A stretch of 64,000 nt of DNA from an uncultured Blautia sp. (GCA_937900135.1 CALCDJ010000080.1:1-64000), one strand, 5' to 3'; numbered from the stretch's first letter, positions 1-7,372 are shown. Translations and numbers: made by a program. Notes: generated by a model from the sequence alone, not told the origin.

Positions 1-78
1 CTATCATAGTCCTGTTGTCAAGAGTGTGCAGTATTTTTTTTGAGTGCTATAAATAAATATAACGCAAAACATTAGGAG

Positions 79-107
79 TTTCAATCCTCAATAAAAAATG
101 TTATACT
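79..107 (+). promoter_or_regulatory. Probable sigma-A promoter of the ACT/BceRS operon
   Basis: TTTCAA and TATACT hexamers separated by 17 bp, about 37 bp before the ACT gene start. The -10 is good, the -35 poor. It is the only promoter-like sequence I see before the first three genes. Positions 1-78 hold no gene I can support. Confidence 0.4.
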
Positions 108-143
108 GAACAAAGAAAATACGAAGATAAGGAGAACAGGGAA

Positions 144-575
144 ATGATCAAACAGAACATTGTATTTGTGGAAAATAAAGCGGGAAGCCTGAAAAAAGTA
201 ACGAATCTTCTGGCTGAGGAGCATGTGAATATTTACGGCTTTGCCTGTTTTGATACACCGGAATTTGCAATTTTCCGTATGGTGTCAGACAATCCGGAGC
301 ATGCAGAGGAGGTTCTCACCGCCAATGGTTATATGAACCGTATCACTGAGGTGATCGTTGTAGATTTAAAGGATGAGATCGGTGGATTGGATGAATTGTT
401 AAGTGTTCTGTCCGAAAGTAATGTGAGTCTGAATTACATTTATACTTCCTTCCGCAGGGAGAATCAGATTCCGGTCATTATCCTCCATGCAGAGGAAATC
501 TTTGCCACAGAGAGTGTACTTCGTGGAAATGGATTCCGGGTATTAAGCAGCGTATCGGAACTGGATAGAGAATAG
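144..575 (+). CDS. Tandem ACT-domain amino-acid-binding protein
   Basis: A 143-residue soluble protein made of two ACT folds, roughly residues 3-68 and 70-140. The first opens with the typical ACT start (NKAGSLKKVTNLLAEEHVNI) and the second has the GGLDELLSVLSESNVSLNYIY pattern. ACT domains bind small ligands, usually amino acids, and pass the signal to a partner. No enzyme domain is attached, so it is probably a free-standing sensor. In related anaerobes such proteins often sit beside phenylacetate-CoA ligase genes; upstream sequence is cut off here so this cannot be tested. Start ATG follows AAGGAG. Only 13 bp separate it from the response regulator, so co-transcription is likely. Confidence 0.8.
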   Translation: MIKQNIVFVENKAGSLKKVTNLLAEEHVNIYGFACFDTPEFAIFRMVSDNPEHAEEVLTANGYMNRITEVIVVDLKDEIGGLDELLSVLSESNVSLNYIYTSFRRENQIPVIILHAEEIFATESVLRGNGFRVLSSVSELDRE

Positions 576-588
576 TGCAGGAGGCCCT

Positions 589-1260
589 ATGTATAAGATT
601 CTGGTGGTAGAGGATGATGAAGTGATCGCAGGCCTGGTGAAGAAGCATCTGGAATCCTGGGGGTATCAGGTGGACTGTGTGGATGATTTTGCCCATGTAA
701 GAAGTATTTTTGTGCAAAAAAATCCACAGCTGGTACTTCTGGATCTGAAGCTCCCTTTTTACAATGGATTTCACTGGTGCGAGGAAATCCGGAAGATTTC
801 CCAGGTTCCCATTCTGTTTCTTTCCTCCGCTTCCGACAATATGAATATGGTTATGGCCATGAGCAGAGGAGCAGACGATTTCATTCCCAAGCCCTTTGAT
901 CTGGAAGTACTTGCAGCCAAGGTCCAGGCAATTCTGCGAAGAACGTATGCTTTTGGGAAGTCCGGAGACATTCTGGAACACGGAGAGGTGATTCTGGATC
1001 TTGGAAAGGGAGTCCTTATTTACAGGGAAGCATCCGTTGATCTTACACGAAATGAACTGCGTATTCTGAAAATTCTCTTTGAACATGCGGGTAAGGTGGT
1101 TTCCAGAGATGCGATCATGACTATGCTGTGGGAAAATGACAGCTTTGTGGATGATAATACGCTGACAGTGAACATGACCAGACTTCGCAGGAAACTGGAA
1201 TCAGCAGGACTTAAGCAGTTTATTGTGACAAAAAAAGGGCTGGGCTATCTGATTGTGTAG
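589..1260 (+). CDS. OmpR-type response regulator, BceR-like
   Basis: 223 residues: receiver domain (about 1-118) and winged-helix OmpR/PhoB DNA-binding domain (about 125-223). The acidic pocket is E8/D9/D10, the phospho-acceptor is D52 and the conserved lysine K101. It should be phosphorylated by the histidine kinase that begins 14 bp downstream, whose HQIKTP box and short two-helix sensor are typical of bacitracin-type (BceS) intramembrane kinases. The expected output is induction of the BceAB-type transporter at 4.6-7.4 kb, although a block of other regulators now separates the two halves of the module. AGGAGG precedes the ATG. Which antibiotic or peptide it responds to cannot be read from sequence. 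Confidence 0.88.
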   Translation: MYKILVVEDDEVIAGLVKKHLESWGYQVDCVDDFAHVRSIFVQKNPQLVLLDLKLPFYNGFHWCEEIRKISQVPILFLSSASDNMNMVMAMSRGADDFIPKPFDLEVLAAKVQAILRRTYAFGKSGDILEHGEVILDLGKGVLIYREASVDLTRNELRILKILFEHAGKVVSRDAIMTMLWENDSFVDDNTLTVNMTRLRRKLESAGLKQFIVTKKGLGYLIV

Positions 1261-1274
1261 ACGAGGAGGTAAAA

Positions 1275-2261
1275 ATGAAACCATTTCTGGAGTATCTGAA
1301 AAAAAGACGGAAGTTTTTTCTTTTCTTTCTCATGTGTGTGGGAATTCTGGAAAGTGTGTTTCTGTTGTATCGACTTCCATGGGAGCCGGTGATATACGGG
1401 GCGATTCTCTGCCTGATGGCAGGGAGTCCCCTTTTTTTCTACAGCTATCTGAAATATAGAAAAAAACAGAAACTCCTTCTGGAAATACAGAAGGATATGG
1501 AGCTTCATCTTTTGAAGCTGCCGGAGCCAGAGGACGGAAATGAAGTCCTTTATCAGGAAATGCTTCTGAAAATGAATGAAAAGAGAATGGGGGCAGAGTC
1601 CTGCACCAGCCAGTTTTATGGAGAACTTACCGATTATTATTCCATGTGGGTACACCAGATCAAAACGCCCATTGCAGCTCTTCGCCTGCTGTTGCTGGCA
1701 GAACCGGATACCAACAGAGATGCTTTGACTGAGTTATTCAAGGTGGAACAGTATGTGGAAATGGTGCTGGGGTATTTGCGTACGGAGGATATGGCTTCCG
1801 ATATGAGATTTCAGGAATACAGTCTAGATGAAATCATCCGGGAACAGATCCACAAATATGCCCGCATTTTTGTAACGAAAAAAATTGCTCTGGTTTATGA
1901 AGGGACAGAAGAGAAGGTATTGACAGACAAAAAATGGCTGGGCTTTGTTCTGGGGCAGATTTTGTCCAATGCATTGAAATATACAGGAAAGGGCAGTATT
2001 ACCATTACGGTATCCCATCCCCATACCCTTGTGATAAAGGATACGGGAATCGGGATCAAAAAAGAGGACATTCCCCGGGTATTTGAGCGGGGATATACGG
2101 GATACAACGGACGTAAAGAACATACCTCCACAGGAATCGGTTTGTATCTCAGCGCCAAGATTATGAAAAAGCTGGGGCATGGGATTTCCATAGAATCAGA
2201 GCCAGGAGAAGGAACGAAGGTTTCCATGTTCTTAGGACGCCGGGAACTGGAATTATATTAA
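1275..2261 (+). CDS. BceS-like intramembrane-sensing histidine kinase
   Basis: 328 residues. Two closely spaced membrane helices (about 14-33 and 38-58) with almost no extracellular loop, a linker, a phospho-acceptor box HQIKTPIAALR with H127, then HATPase motifs: N box (LSNALKYT), G1 (DTGIGIK) and G2 (STGIGLYLS). The absence of an outside sensor domain is the hallmark of BceS-type kinases, which are activated through their cognate BceAB transporter rather than by the drug itself. An AGGAGG lies before the ATG and the gene follows the regulator by 14 bp. Its last codons overlap, tail to tail, with the end of the convergent XRE gene (2253-2990). Confidence 0.9.
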   Translation: MKPFLEYLKKRRKFFLFFLMCVGILESVFLLYRLPWEPVIYGAILCLMAGSPLFFYSYLKYRKKQKLLLEIQKDMELHLLKLPEPEDGNEVLYQEMLLKMNEKRMGAESCTSQFYGELTDYYSMWVHQIKTPIAALRLLLLAEPDTNRDALTELFKVEQYVEMVLGYLRTEDMASDMRFQEYSLDEIIREQIHKYARIFVTKKIALVYEGTEEKVLTDKKWLGFVLGQILSNALKYTGKGSITITVSHPHTLVIKDTGIGIKKEDIPRVFERGYTGYNGRKEHTSTGIGLYLSAKIMKKLGHGISIESEPGEGTKVSMFLGRRELELY

Positions 2262-2990
2262 AGTGAAATCTCCATAGACTTTATCCAGAATGGTTCCAAT
2301 ACAGGAAAACTCAGTATCGGGGGTGATGATAAGCTCCGGTTCAGTGAGATTCAAAGGGAGAAGGCTGGTGGTATCCCCAGAGGAAAACAGTCGGATGTGG
2401 TAAACCTGATCCACCAGAAAAAGTCCCAGCTGATTATGTTCTGCCGGTGTTTTGGATAGAGCCAGAATATCCTTCTTCTTAAAAAAAGGCAGATAGCGGT
2501 CAGAGGAAACATGGAGACAAAAGTCCGTTCCCTCTGGAAGCTGTTTCTGATAAAGACGAATGGTCTGGATCTCTTCGATTAGAAGAAATCCCTGTTCCAG
2601 CTGGCGGGGGGAAGGGAAAAGACAGGGATATTCTGTGAGATGCTTTTCCTGAATCATTTGCTGATATTCCCGTTCCAGAATCAGATGGAGCAGATCCTTG
2701 GAGGGTTCAGGCAGCTGGCGGTACTGGGTGAGAAAGGTGGATTCCCGGGAGGAAAGACATGTCAGGTGTTTTTTTTCCAGCATAGGAGAGGGAACATAAT
2801 CCTGAAAAATATAGTTGGCATCTACATCCAGGGCCAGAAGAAGAGAAACTAGGATATCCGGCTTCGGGGTACTGATCCCATTTTCATAATTGGCGATGGC
2901 TGAGGGTGTCACATGTACCTTCTGAGACAACTGGGTTCTGGACATGTGTATTTCTTCCCGGCGCATGCGCAGACGTTTTCCAATTTCCAT
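2253..2990 (-). CDS. XRE repressor with degenerate S24/LexA-like C-terminal domain
   Basis: 245 residues. Residues about 5-60 are a Cro/CI-type helix-turn-helix (LRMRREEIHMSRTQLSQKV, then TPSAIANYENG). The C-terminal third reads like the beta fold of LexA/CI C-terminal domains: HVSSDRYLPFFKKKDILAL aligns with the usual RVxGDSMxPxxxxGDxV, and a later strand YHIRLF sits where VKRL normally carries the catalytic lysine. The nucleophilic serine position appears to be R and the lysine is not conserved, so self-cleavage looks impossible; a fixed repressor or dimer domain is inferred. It ends 9 bp inside the end of the histidine kinase gene. A strong GGAGG precedes the start. Target operators unknown. 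Confidence 0.72.
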   Translation of the reverse strand: MEIGKRLRMRREEIHMSRTQLSQKVHVTPSAIANYENGISTPKPDILVSLLLALDVDANYIFQDYVPSPMLEKKHLTCLSSRESTFLTQYRQLPEPSKDLLHLILEREYQQMIQEKHLTEYPCLFPSPRQLEQGFLLIEEIQTIRLYQKQLPEGTDFCLHVSSDRYLPFFKKKDILALSKTPAEHNQLGLFLVDQVYHIRLFSSGDTTSLLPLNLTEPELIITPDTEFSCIGTILDKVYGDFTLI

Positions 2991-3006
2991 AAAGAACCTC
3001 CAAAAT

Positions 3007-3037
3007 AAACGGAAATGAGAAAAATTCTCTTCCGTTT
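3007..3037. other. Leader hairpin upstream of the XRE gene
   Basis: AAACGGAA (3007-3014), GAGAA (3017-3021), then TTCTC (3025-3029) and TTCCGTTT (3030-3037) form one long interrupted hairpin just upstream of the minus-strand XRE start codon. On the plus strand it runs into a T-rich stretch, so it may act as a terminator for antisense transcription, or as a 5' leader structure of the XRE mRNA. A 7-bp inverted repeat (TTATGTT 3059-3065, AACATAA 3075-3081) lies further upstream and may be an operator. Confidence 0.4.
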
Positions 3038-3128
3038 TTTATTTTTTAGAAAAATTACTTATGTTCTATTTTATAACATAAAACTTGCAAAAACAACTAA
3101 AAATTACAAGAAACTTGAAAATATTTCA

Positions 3129-3157
3129 TTGACTTTTGAAAAATCATGGAGTAGACT
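3129..3157 (+). promoter_or_regulatory. Promoter of the 31-codon ORF
   Basis: TTGACT and TAGACT hexamers with exactly 17 bp between them, about 70 bp before the small ORF. Transcription would start near 3164, at the edge of the palindrome at 3166-3179. Confidence 0.5.
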
Positions 3158-3165
3158 GTACTTGG

Positions 3166-3179
3166 TATAGAATTCTATA
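3166..3179. promoter_or_regulatory. 14-bp perfect palindrome, candidate operator
   Basis: TATAGAATTCTATA reads the same on both strands and lies immediately downstream of the -10 box of the 3129-3157 promoter, a position typical of repressor operators. The two XRE proteins on either side are the obvious candidates to bind it; this is inference. Confidence 0.4.
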
Positions 3180-3224
3180 GAAGGCAAAAACAAAAATGTA
3201 TAATGAAAAAGTCTGGAGGGAAAA

Positions 3225-3320
3225 ATGGAAAGTAGAATCAGAATCATGTATATGCTTATGGATGCAGATCAACTGCAGCTGGAGTGTATTTTTGCTTTTA
3301 TTAAAGCCCTGTTGAGTTAG
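3225..3320 (+). CDS. Candidate 31-residue small protein
   Basis: ATG at 3225 is preceded by GGAGGG at a good distance, and by a recognisable promoter. The 31 codons encode an N-terminal MESRIRIMYMLMDADQLQLE followed by a hydrophobic-aromatic helix CIFAFIKALLS. The ending resembles the KLNDKEWEVLQSIVEKLRT tail of the neighbouring XRE protein in having a short amphipathic helix, so it may be a helical partner or anti-repressor; that is a guess. It ends in TAG inside the arm of a large terminator-like structure. I do not recognise the family. Confidence 0.5.
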   Translation: MESRIRIMYMLMDADQLQLECIFAFIKALLS

Positions 3321-3383
3321 GCAAAAAAAATGACAATCTGACTGAAGGGTCAGATTGTCAGAAGCCGGCTTAACAGGGTTTTT
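3304..3383. terminator. Nested bidirectional terminator
   Basis: An inner perfect 12-bp hairpin (TGACAATCTGAC 3331-3342, GTCAGATTGTCA 3349-3360) is flanked by eight A's on the left, giving an intrinsic terminator for the minus-strand XRE gene. An outer stem (AGCCCTGTTGAG near 3305-3316 with CTTAACAGGG near 3369-3378) followed by five T's serves the plus-strand small ORF. The outer arms overlap the stop codons of both genes. Confidence 0.7.
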
Positions 3384-3741
3384 ATGTGCGAAGTTTTTCG
3401 ACTATGCTTTGAAGGACTTCCCATTCTTTATCATTGAGCTTTGCAAGTACGGAAATAAAACGCTTTTTAAAGGACTCCGGTTTTTCCCGAAGGAGATTTC
3501 CGAACCATTTAGAAAGCTCAGCGTCGGGATGGATCTCGCGGTATATGGCTCCTTCTCCGGTTCTAAGCCAGATTTCATTTACATCAAATTCCCGGCAGAT
3601 CGAATGTATTACTACATCAATGGGAGTACGAACATTGGTTTCGTATGTAGCGATGGCATTGCGGGTAACACCGATTTTTTTCCCGAATTGTTCCTGTGTC
3701 ATGCCGGCATTGTTCCGGATCAAACGGATACGGTCTTTCAT
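3382..3741 (-). CDS. Small XRE-family repressor
   Basis: 119 residues: a Cro/CI helix-turn-helix in the first 60 (MKDRIRLIRNNAGMTQEQFG, then TRNAIATYETN) and a helical C-terminal half ending in KLNDKEWEVLQSIVEKLRT. No peptidase domain. This layout is common in short regulators of mobile elements and of accessory operons in Clostridia. It is transcribed away from the Spo0A-C-like gene from a divergent promoter, and the palindrome TTGTCAACA/TGTTGACAA sits over the -35 boxes of both promoters, so auto-repression plus repression of the neighbour is the simple model. AAAGGAT serves as ribosome binding site. Confidence 0.8.
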   Translation of the reverse strand: MKDRIRLIRNNAGMTQEQFGKKIGVTRNAIATYETNVRTPIDVVIHSICREFDVNEIWLRTGEGAIYREIHPDAELSKWFGNLLREKPESFKKRFISVLAKLNDKEWEVLQSIVEKLRT

Positions 3742-3831
3742 TCTGATTTGGTAATCCTTTCTGTAAGATTGGCTGTAAACAACAGTCGTTTCAGTGCTAT
3801 TTTTGATTCATCTTCAGTCTGAACAGTATTT

Positions 3832-3898
3832 ATCATATGCTATAAGTGTAACGTTGTCAACAAAAAATGTTGACAAATGTTTCAATGCAACATATAAT
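3832..3898. promoter_or_regulatory. Divergent consensus promoters sharing a palindromic operator
   Basis: Plus strand: TTGACA (3870-3875), 17 bp, TATAAT (3893-3898), a perfect sigma-A consensus, for the gene at 3939. Minus strand: TTGACA (complement of 3855-3860), 17 bp, TATGAT (complement of 3832-3837), for the XRE gene. The two -35 boxes are embedded in the two arms of a perfect 9-bp inverted repeat, TTGTCAACA (3854-3862) and TGTTGACAA (3868-3876), with an AAAAA spacer. A second 6-bp inverted repeat, TGCAAC (3886-3891) and GTTGCA (3900-3905), brackets the plus -10. A dimeric repressor on the main palindrome would block both promoters together. Confidence 0.8.
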
Positions 3899-3938
3899 AG
3901 TTGCAATGTGTATGATAAAAGAAAGTGAGGAGTAGAGA

Positions 3939-4451
3939 ATGGGAGAAAATAAAATTGAAAGCGAGATAACAGATATACTACTGAGTATTGGAATTCCAGC
4001 CAGCGTGAAAGGATTTACCTATATTTGCGATGCCATTGTGCTCTTTGACACAGATCCATATTTTGAAAATGGAAAGATTTGTGTTCTTTATCATGAAATA
4101 GCAAGAAAACGAGGGACTACAGCATCCAGAGTGGAACGAGCCATGCGCCATGCATTTGAATCTGCGATACATAAGGGAGACCGGGAAAAGGTGGAATATT
4201 ATCTGGATCTTGTGAACACCCAGAACTCCAATCTTTTACGGACGCTATATATCAGGATGAAACAAAAGATGTATCATTTGGAAGAAAAAGGAAATTCTTA
4301 TGTTCCAGAAGAGTGGAAACGACAGATGTATAAAGAGATGATGACTTGGTTTTCCCATCAGTTGAATCATTTTCTGGATTTAAGGGAAGGACAGGAACGA
4401 GGAGAACATATGATGCATCAAAATGCCTTTGAACGGCATAGATTTCATTAA
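3939..4451 (+). CDS. Stand-alone Spo0A C-terminal (output) domain protein
   Basis: 170 residues. Residues about 6-90 match the DNA-binding effector domain of the sporulation master regulator Spo0A: ITDILLSIGIPASVKGFTYICDAI, then LYHEIARKRGTTASRVERAMRHAFESAI, the last containing the recognition-helix region. There is no receiver domain, so it cannot be phosphorylated as Spo0A is. The remaining 80 residues are charged and helical (IRMKQKMYHLEEKG, EEWKRQMYKEMM) and end in a His-rich tail; I recognise no family there. It should bind DNA, perhaps 0A-box-like sites, either constitutively or as a competitor of Spo0A. GTGAGGAG lies upstream. It is driven by a perfect consensus promoter under a palindromic operator. 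Confidence 0.78.
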   Translation: MGENKIESEITDILLSIGIPASVKGFTYICDAIVLFDTDPYFENGKICVLYHEIARKRGTTASRVERAMRHAFESAIHKGDREKVEYYLDLVNTQNSNLLRTLYIRMKQKMYHLEEKGNSYVPEEWKRQMYKEMMTWFSHQLNHFLDLREGQERGEHMMHQNAFERHRFH

Positions 4452-4452
4452 C

Positions 4453-4488
4453 CTTACAGAATTGTCACATGAAACAGCAAATTGTAAG
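4453..4488. promoter_or_regulatory. Inverted repeat upstream of the BceAB operon
   Basis: CTTACA (4453-4458) and TGTAAG (4483-4488) form an inverted repeat ahead of the transporter genes, and a TATACT -10-like hexamer lies at about 4521. BceR-type regulators bind inverted repeats just upstream of their transporter promoter, so this is a candidate target of the response regulator at 589-1260. Weak support: the arms are short and the -35 is poor. Confidence 0.3.
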
Positions 4489-4593
4489 CTGGAGTTATGG
4501 CAAGAGACAGATTTCTCCATTATACTGAGCAGGTACAAAAAACATGACGGCTAAGAGGCCGGACAGGATGGAAAAAGAAAAGAGGAGAAATCT

Positions 4594-5361
4594 ATGTCAT
4601 TACTGGAAGTAAGCAATCTAAAAAAAATTTACAGTACCCGATTCGGGGGAAATAAAGTACAGGCATTGAGCAATGTTACCTTTTCCGTGGAAGAAGGAGA
4701 ATTTGTGGCCATTATGGGGGAATCTGGTTCCGGAAAGACAACACTTTTGAATATTCTGGCTTCTTTGGACAGTCCCACAGAAGGGGAAGTGCTCCTGGAA
4801 GGAAAGAGCATTGTACACCTGTCAGAAAAAGAAATCTCTGCATTTCGCAGAAAAAACCTGGGCTTTGTATTCCAGGATTTTAATCTTCTGGATACATTTA
4901 ACCTTCGGGATAACATCTATCTGCCCCTGGTTCTGGCAGGGGAGGACTACAGAGAAATGGCGCAGAAGATTCGGCCGCTGGCCCAGGCACTTCAGATTAC
5001 CCAGCTTCTGGACAAATATCCGTATGAAGTATCTGGCGGTCAGAAACAGCGGGCAGCAGTTGCCCGGGCGCTCATTACCAATCCCAGACTGGTGCTTGCA
5101 GATGAACCCACCGGGTCGCTGGACTCCCGGGCAGCAAGTGCCCTTTTAACCATGTTTGAAGAAATCAATGAGAACGGACAGACGATTTTGATGGTGACAC
5201 ATAGTGTGCAGGCAGCCTGTCATGCATCCAGAGTTCTGTTTATTAAGGATGGAGAGATTTTCCATCAGATTTACCGAGGAGAAAAATCCGGACAGGAAAT
5301 GTATCACATGATTTCAGATACCCTGACCATCCTGACGACAGGCGGTGAGTGCTATGCGTAA
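4594..5361 (+). CDS. BceA-like ABC transporter ATPase
   Basis: 255 residues with all ABC motifs: Walker A GESGSGKT (about 39-46), Q loop, signature VSGGQKQR, Walker B LVLADEPT, D loop and switch histidine (VTHSVQ). The sequence belongs to the MacB/LolD/BceA group that powers FtsX-type permeases rather than classical importers. With the 10-helix permease that follows it should form a transporter that frees lipid II-cycle intermediates from peptide antibiotics and signals to the BceS kinase. An AGGAG ribosome binding site precedes the ATG. Its stop codon overlaps the start of the permease, so the two are translationally coupled. Confidence 0.92.
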   Translation: MSLLEVSNLKKIYSTRFGGNKVQALSNVTFSVEEGEFVAIMGESGSGKTTLLNILASLDSPTEGEVLLEGKSIVHLSEKEISAFRRKNLGFVFQDFNLLDTFNLRDNIYLPLVLAGEDYREMAQKIRPLAQALQITQLLDKYPYEVSGGQKQRAAVARALITNPRLVLADEPTGSLDSRAASALLTMFEEINENGQTILMVTHSVQAACHASRVLFIKDGEIFHQIYRGEKSGQEMYHMISDTLTILTTGGECYA

Positions 5362-7372
5362 AGGACTGGGATTTTACAGCCGGCTTGCCTGGACGAATAT
5401 GCGAAAGAATAAAGAAACTTACCTTCCTTATTTTTGTTCCTGTATCGGATGTATTGCCATGCTTTATATGATCCTGTTTCTTCTATATAATAAGGGGCTG
5501 GATTATACACCAAGTCCGGGAAATATACGGCTGATTATGAAAATGGGAACAGGTGTGATCATTATCTTTTCCTTTATTTTTCTTTTGTACAGCAACAGCT
5601 TTCTGATGAAGCACCGGCAGAAAGAAATTGGGCTTTATAACATTCTGGGAATGGAAAAAGGACATATTGGAAAAATCCTTTTTATAGAAACTGTGGTGAC
5701 TGGGGTTGTCAGTCTGATTGGGGGAATTTCCCTGGGGATTCTGGGAAGTAAGCTGTCTCAGCTCCTTCTTTTAAAGATTTTGCGTGTGCCGGCACAGTTT
5801 GGTTTTTCAGTTTCAGGAAAAGGGATTGGAGTCAGCAGCTGTGTGTATGGGATCATCTTTCTGCTTACGCTGGGAAGCAATCTGCGAAGAGTACGTTTGA
5901 GTTGTCCGGCGGAGCTTCTTCGGGGAAACAATACAGGAGAGCGTGAACCAAAGGCAAAATGGTTTATGGCCCTTCTGGGATTTCTGTGCTTAGGAGGGGG
6001 ATATACGCTGGCAGTAACCACAGAATCTCCGCTGGAAGCGCTGCCTTTGTTTTTTGTGGCGGTGCTTCTGGTGATGGCAGGAACTTATCTTGTGTTTACT
6101 TCGGGCAGTATTGTAATTTTAAAAATTCTCCGCTGGAAAAAAAGCTTCTATTATAAAGTACAGAACTTTACCAGTGTTTCCGGAATGCTGTATCGAATGA
6201 AGCAGAATGCAGTGGGATTGGCCAGCATCTGTATTTTGAGTACCGGCGTACTTTTGATGCTGTCTACCACCGTATCCCTTTACATGGGGATTGAGGATGT
6301 AATGCAGAACAGATATCCCTATGATGCTTCCGTGAGCTTTCGCTCAGTAACTCTGAAAGAAGGTCGGAAGATACAGGAATATATTCAGGAAAGTGTGGAA
6401 AGAGAACAGCTTCCTTACGAAAAACTGGTGTGTGAAACAAGTTTGAATACCAGCTGCATACTGAAGGACCATGAAATTTCTTTTGCACAGCCGGAAGATA
6501 TATCGGAAATTACCTTTGACCTTTTGCTGCTGATTCCGGAAAAGCAGGTAAAAAGCAAGCTTCCCAATGAGGAAACTCTGGAAGAAGGAGAAGTATTGCT
6601 TTGGACTAAAAAAGAAAAGAACTGGGATCATCTTCTGGTAGGCGAGAAAGAGTACAGGGTAAAAGAATGTCTGAAGGAATGGCCTATGGATACAGAGCCA
6701 AAAGCATTTTCCTATATGAACCTTATTGGCCTGGTGGTAACGGATGAAGACTTTGAGCAGATTCGCAGGGTTCAGGCAGAGGCTTATGGCAAGAATCAGG
6801 GATATGTGGCGGCAGAAATTGGAATGGACGTGAAAGGAGAATCTGATGAGGAGATTCTTCGTGTAAGCCATAGGTTTATGGAACTTGCGGAAGAAGCAGC
6901 ACAGGAAGAAAAGAAAACCCAGGATTCCTGGGTGATCAAGGAAATCCGGGAAGAAAATTATGACATGTTTTACAGTATGGATGGAGGCTTATTGTTCCTT
7001 GGAATCTATCTGGGGGGATTGTTTTTACTTGGAACAGCCATGTTGATTTATTATAAGCAGATGTCCGAAGGTTATGAAGACCGGGAACGCTTTTCTATTA
7101 TGAGAAAGGTTGGCATGAGCAAAAAAGAAGTAAAGGCATCCATACGCAAGCAGATTCTTATGATTTTTTTCCTGCCCCTTCTCATGGCAATTCTCCATAT
7201 TGTGATGGCATTTCCTCTGGTAAAGCGTCTGCTGCTCCTTATGAATATGACCAATACCACTCTGTTTATTGTTTGCACAGCAGCAACGATTCTGATTTTT
7301 GCTCTGGTTTATGCAGTTATTTATCTGCTTACCGCCAGATCTTATTATAAAATTTTATATCAGTCAGAGTAA
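5354..7372 (+). CDS. BceB-like FtsX-family permease
   Basis: About 672 residues. Ten predicted membrane helices in the BceB order (one, then three, two, and four at the C-terminus) with a large extracellular region of some 200 residues (about 310-540, from MQNRYPYDASVS on) between helices 7 and 8, the part thought to determine drug specificity. FtsX-type domains flank it. I start at ATG 5354 rather than GTG 5345 because the GGCGG motif is better spaced; either overlaps the ATPase stop. No clue in sequence to the exact substrate; bacitracin- or lantibiotic-type peptides are the usual ones for this family. Confidence 0.9.
   Translation: MRKGLGFYSRLAWTNMRKNKETYLPYFCSCIGCIAMLYMILFLLYNKGLDYTPSPGNIRLIMKMGTGVIIIFSFIFLLYSNSFLMKHRQKEIGLYNILGMEKGHIGKILFIETVVTGVVSLIGGISLGILGSKLSQLLLLKILRVPAQFGFSVSGKGIGVSSCVYGIIFLLTLGSNLRRVRLSCPAELLRGNNTGEREPKAKWFMALLGFLCLGGGYTLAVTTESPLEALPLFFVAVLLVMAGTYLVFTSGSIVILKILRWKKSFYYKVQNFTSVSGMLYRMKQNAVGLASICILSTGVLLMLSTTVSLYMGIEDVMQNRYPYDASVSFRSVTLKEGRKIQEYIQESVEREQLPYEKLVCETSLNTSCILKDHEISFAQPEDISEITFDLLLLIPEKQVKSKLPNEETLEEGEVLLWTKKEKNWDHLLVGEKEYRVKECLKEWPMDTEPKAFSYMNLIGLVVTDEDFEQIRRVQAEAYGKNQGYVAAEIGMDVKGESDEEILRVSHRFMELAEEAAQEEKKTQDSWVIKEIREENYDMFYSMDGGLLFLGIYLGGLFLLGTAMLIYYKQMSEGYEDRERFSIMRKVGMSKKEVKASIRKQILMIFFLPLLMAILHIVMAFPLVKRLLLLMNMTNTTLFIVCTAATILIFALVYAVIYLLTARSYYKILYQSE

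Noticed and set aside
478..1086. Minus-strand frame of about 200 codons across the response regulator
   Set aside because: Shadow of a well-supported gene; no homology-like features or ribosome site.
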